A stretch of 35,229 nt of DNA from Xenorhabdus griffiniae (GTDB lineage: Bacteria; Pseudomonadota; Gammaproteobacteria; Enterobacterales; Enterobacteriaceae), in assembly GCF_001028135.1 (NCBI RefSeq), contig NZ_LDNM01000087.1, positions 1 to 35,229 on the forward strand, written 5' to 3'. Positions 30,825 through 35,229 of this stretch are shown one piece after another (the first letter of the stretch is position 1; each line of letters begins with the position of its first letter). The notes beneath the pieces are model-generated. The model was not told the origin of the DNA, did no database searches, and was given only the letters and a program-made list of their open reading frames with translations. The translations under genes were made by a program, and so were the position numbers.

Positions 30825-30834
30825 ACTCATCCTC
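30825..30834 (-). promoter_or_regulatory. MalT box on the malE side
   Basis: On the minus strand GAGGATGAGT matches GGGGA(T/G)GAGG at 8 of 10 positions, oriented toward malE about 90 bp upstream of its start codon. Confidence 0.6.
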
Positions 30835-30862
30835 CCTAGTCCTACGCCTCATACCGTACGAG

Positions 30863-30878
30863 TGTGAACTGGCTTACA
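30863..30878. promoter_or_regulatory. CRP-binding site 1, malE-malK region
   Basis: TGTGA-N6-TTACA at 30863-30878 matches the CRP consensus TGTGA-N6-TCACA at 9 of 10 core positions. Confidence 0.65.
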
Positions 30879-30924
30879 AAAATAATTAAAATCAGTACGT
30901 TAACATCAAGTCAGCATCCTTTTT

Positions 30925-30940
30925 TGCGATTTAAATCACA
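30925..30940. promoter_or_regulatory. CRP-binding site 2, malE-malK region
   Basis: TGCGA-N6-TCACA at 30925-30940 matches the CRP core at 9 of 10 positions, 62 bp (about six helical turns) from site 1, so both would lie on the same DNA face. Confidence 0.65.
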
Positions 30941-30982
30941 TCTTACCTGACAATTTTCTTCTTTCTTTCTCAATCGTATTAA

Positions 30983-31053
30983 TCTCGTCCTCCTGACTCC
31001 TCCACCACTAAAAATTCTGGGATGGAGGATTTTCGCGCCTGTTATTTTATACA
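30983..31053. promoter_or_regulatory. MalT boxes and -10 of the malK promoter
   Basis: Minus-strand matches TCTCGTCCTC (30983-30992, 7/10 after complementing) and ACTCCTCCAC (30996-31005, 8/10) are followed by the plus-strand match GGGATGGAGG (31019-31028, 8/10). TATACA at 31048-31053 would be the -10, giving a start near 31060, so the proximal box would be centred about 37 bp upstream, as at known MalT promoters. The leader to malK would be about 100 nt. Confidence 0.6.
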
Positions 31054-31162
31054 CAATCCAACCATCAGTTTTTCAGTAAGTTTCTCGCTGCGACAAATAG
31101 AAAACGAAGACGAATCGGAAACGAACAAAAAACTGAGGTGGCAAATCCGAGGGAGGGAACAA

Positions 31163-33565
<2,403 letters not shown>

Positions 33566-33566
<1 letters not shown>

Positions 33567-34522
33567 TGAAAAAGCAATTACTCTCACTTTGTCTCAGTGC
33601 CCTGCTCTGCAACTCAATTCCGGCGAGTTATGCTACATCAGATACTGCACTGTCTGACCCAGCAAAACCAGGCATAGAGACAACCAATTCTGCCCCAACG
33701 TTGTCTTTGCCAACCTTGCAGAAATTACAGTGGCAGCCCATTAATACTCATAGCACACAGACTCTTATTCTTGATAGCACATCACAGCAGCTTAATGATG
33801 GTCATATCCAAGGTGCGGTAGCCACATTTGCTTTACCGGCCAATCAGGGTTCATTGGAAATCACTCTGAACAGTCTGATAAAAGATAAGCAAGTATACTC
33901 ACCGAATGTTTTAGTCTTTGATGAACAACTCCACCCTGCGGCTTTCTATCCAAGCCACTACTTCCACTATCAACAACCGAGTATTATGTCCACCGATAGA
34001 CTTGAGGGTGTGTTAAAGCTGACACCGGCATTGGGACAACAACGAATTTATTTGCTGATTTATACCACCCGTTCTGATTTACAAGCTTCGACACAAATGG
34101 TCGATCCTGCTAAAGCTTATGCTAAAGGTGTCGGTAATTCTGTGCCAGATATTCCAGATCCGATCGCTCGCCATACAGCAACAGGTACATTAACGTTAAA
34201 AGTACAATCAGAAAGCAATGCAGGCAACGTTCTGATAGGCCAGGTATTTTCTCCACCTGCACCTAAACCGATCACAGTTGGTTCTACACAAACAGTATTT
34301 ACATCACCGATAAGAACAACCCCGGCCGATGTACCACAAACTACTGCCCCAGTAGTTAAACCTGTACTGAACGACACCGAACGGTATTTCAATGACGCTA
34401 TCAAAAGAGCGATTAACCATGGTGATGTTGATAAGGCATTGAAACTATTAGATGAAGCAGAACGACTTGGGTCTCCAACTGCACGGGATACTTTTATCAA
34501 GACGATAAAATACAAAAAATAA
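33566..34522 (+). CDS. malM: Maltose operon periplasmic protein MalM
   Basis: A periplasmic protein of unknown biochemical role in the maltose regulon, 318 residues (E. coli 306). The signal peptide is about 26 residues (MKKQLLSLCLSALLCNSIPASYA). Conserved parts are the central PSHYFHYQQPSIMSTDRLEG region and the C-terminal NDTERYFNDAIKRAINHGDVDKALKLLDEAERLGS, separated by a Pro/Thr-rich linker near 225-260. The ATG shares one base with the lamB stop, unlike E. coli, where a large gap with REP sequences intervenes; this implies translational coupling. TTG 33557 is a less likely start. Confidence 0.94.
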
Positions 34523-34558
34523 ATTTATTCATCAAATCATTATAGCGAGATATTTAAC

Positions 34559-34586
34559 TTAAGAGCCTAAGGGAATAGGCTCTTAA
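34559..34586 (+). terminator. Hairpin after malM, probable operon end
   Basis: TTAAGAGCCTA (34559-34569) and TAGGCTCTTAA (34576-34586) form a perfect 11-bp stem with a 6-nt loop, 37 bp past the malM stop. The following AAGATATAC is not U-rich, so termination may rely on Rho or on the palindromic element immediately downstream. Confidence 0.55.
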
Positions 34587-34590
34587 AAGA

Positions 34591-34695
34591 TATACGCGAT
34601 AAACTTCAAGTTGCAATCCACAAGACGACGCGAGGCCTTATATTTCCCCGCTGCGCGGGGAAATATAACACGCATCTTGAAGTTGGATTGGTATA
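34591..34695. mobile_element. MITE/REP-like palindromic element, copy 2 (105 bp)
   Basis: The second copy of the element at 26825-26922, in the same orientation, with the identical 31-bp central stem-loop (34638-34668), the same TATAC/GTATA ends, two base differences and 7 extra bases (near 34616-34622) absent from copy 1. It sits 5 bp past the malM hairpin. The two copies lie on either side of malEFG/malK-lamB-malM. Confidence 0.85.
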
Positions 34696-34752
34696 CTAGT
34701 TCATTATCCTTATCAGATGAATTTTCATTGCATAGAATTACTAACATCATAT

Positions 34753-35025
34753 TTACTTAAAGTAATCCATAAACCCTTTCTTATTCAGATAATCCTTTAT
34801 TTTTACACGGAATTTATAAAACAAACATATAAACATTAGTAACAGTAAAATACCCAAAATCAACCTAGGAATTATTAATGAAAATATAATGCAGAATAAA
34901 ATCCCTATGGAAAGTAATGAAACAATAGCTTCCTTCATGGCAACCTTAAATATCCATGCAAAAAACCTGATAATGCACTTTATAATGTTATAAAAAACTT
35001 CCAATATTATTCCCAGGAAATCCAT
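34753..35025 (-). CDS. Small hydrophobic membrane protein, hypothetical
   Basis: A 90-residue reading frame with two long hydrophobic segments (about 33-54 and 55-70) and an amphipathic, aromatic-rich N-terminal stretch, ending in a basic tail (FRVKIKDYLNKKGFMDYFK). I do not recognise a family. ATG 35025 is preceded by GAGG at 9 nt; a GTG one codon earlier is also possible. The coding region is very AT-rich, unlike the mal genes, which suggests acquired DNA. It stands alone between the repeat element and a new plus-strand segment. It may be real, perhaps a small inner-membrane, immunity or lysis-type protein; nothing in the sequence decides. Confidence 0.55.
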   Translation of the reverse strand: MDFLGIILEVFYNIIKCIIRFFAWIFKVAMKEAIVSLLSIGILFCIIFSLIIPRLILGILLLLMFICLFYKFRVKIKDYLNKKGFMDYFK

Positions 35026-35108
35026 CACATCTATCCTCAGTAAAAAATATCATATTAGAGTATTCTCTTGCTATTTATAAATTAAATGATTTTACATCCT
35101 ACATTCAA

Positions 35109-35128
35109 TTATCGTGATATTACGATAA
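35109..35128. promoter_or_regulatory. Operator-like dyad
   Basis: TTATCGT (35109-35115) and ACGATAA (35122-35128) are perfect inverted 7-mers around a 6-bp GATATT spacer. The length and spacing suit a dimeric repressor operator. It lies about 80 bp upstream of the small membrane protein gene and at the start of the compositionally different plus-strand segment. Confidence 0.4.
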
Positions 35129-35183
35129 AGCCGAATTGGAAAAACAGATCAACAGCGCCAAGCAAGCCAGGGCAACCGCATGA
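35118..35183 (+). pseudogene. Possible C-terminal gene remnant
   Basis: A plus-strand frame encodes YYDKAELEKQINSAKQARA followed by Thr-Ala and stop, reading like the charged helical C-terminus of a protein. An in-frame TGA at 35115 closes it upstream and there is no ATG, so it is either a decayed remnant or a chance frame. GC content and codon use jump relative to the AT-rich DNA before it. The next frame's ATG overlaps its stop (ATGA), as in an operon. Confidence 0.35.
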
Positions 35184-35229
35184 ATGATCAAATAACATTC
35201 AGGTTAGAAAATCCTGCTTGTAATACCTG
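35180..35229 (+). CDS. Start of a possible gene, cut by the window edge
   Basis: An ATG at 35180 overlaps the stop of the preceding remnant (ATGA) and opens a frame beginning MNDQITFRLENPACNT that runs off the right edge. Sixteen residues are too few to recognise. The coupled arrangement suggests that both belonged to one operon, perhaps of a prophage or island. Confidence 0.35.
   Translation, partial: MNDQITFRLENPACNT

Larger units (their letters stand above)
30736..31162. promoter_or_regulatory. Divergent malE/malK regulatory region
   Basis: This 427-bp gap between the malE and malK starts has no gene. It holds two good CRP sites, several MalT-box matches on both flanks and a 14-bp perfect palindrome AAGATAATTATCTT at 30763-30776 close to malE. 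This matches the E. coli arrangement, where MalT and CRP act jointly on both divergent promoters; the separate sites are listed individually. Confidence 0.8.

Noticed and set aside
31022-31162. An upstream in-frame extension of malK
   Set aside because: Its first codons coincide with the proximal MalT box and the presumed promoter -10; the ATG at 31163 matches the family N-terminus with a strong ribosome site.

Overview
The window is a roughly 35 kb stretch of an enterobacterial (Enterobacterales) chromosome. The protein sequences are close to Escherichia coli housekeeping genes but clearly diverged. The order purHD-yjaH-hupA-yjaG-nfi-hemE-nudC-thiCEFSGH is the E. coli 90-minute region without zraPSR and rsd. 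Moderate GC, very AT-rich intergenic gaps and two copies of a ~100 bp palindromic repeat fit the Morganellaceae (Xenorhabdus/Photorhabdus type). The genus is an inference, not read directly.

Layout. Positions 1-450: minus-strand promoters P1 and P2 and the boxB/boxA leader of an rRNA operon whose genes lie just outside the left edge, divergent from purH, which has a perfect PurR operator. 451-3366: purHD (plus). 3396-7884: yjaH, hupA, yjaG, nfi, hemE and nudC (all minus). 7996-13850: a TPP-riboswitch-controlled thiCEFSGH operon (plus) with overlapping genes. 13990-18871: a five-gene minus-strand accessory cluster (class III aminotransferase, zinc medium-chain dehydrogenase, HAD phosphatase, MFS transporter, DUF1349 protein) with no counterpart in E. 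coli. 19106-34522: a consolidated maltose regulon: malT (minus) divergent from malPQ (plus), then malEFG (minus) divergent from malK-lamB-malM (plus). In E. coli these lie at two distant loci. Related palindromic elements sit at 26825-26922 and 34591-34695, on either side of the malEFG/malK-lamB-malM block. The right edge holds a small membrane protein gene and the start of a compositionally different plus-strand segment.

How it works together. PurH and PurD make IMP precursors, and AIR from the purine pathway feeds ThiC. ThiC makes HMP-P; ThiFSGH make the thiazole; ThiE joins them. MalT, probably CRP-activated, drives maltodextrin uptake (LamB, MalE, MalFGK2) and cytoplasmic breakdown (MalP, MalQ).

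The most interesting part is the 13990-18871 cluster. Aminotransferase + sorbitol-dehydrogenase-like enzyme + sugar-phosphate phosphatase is the enzyme set that starts azasugar (iminosugar) biosynthesis in Bacillus (GabT1/YktC1/GutB1). Here it has a HAD phosphatase instead of an inositol-monophosphatase-type enzyme, plus a putative exporter and a DUF1349 protein. The function is a hypothesis.
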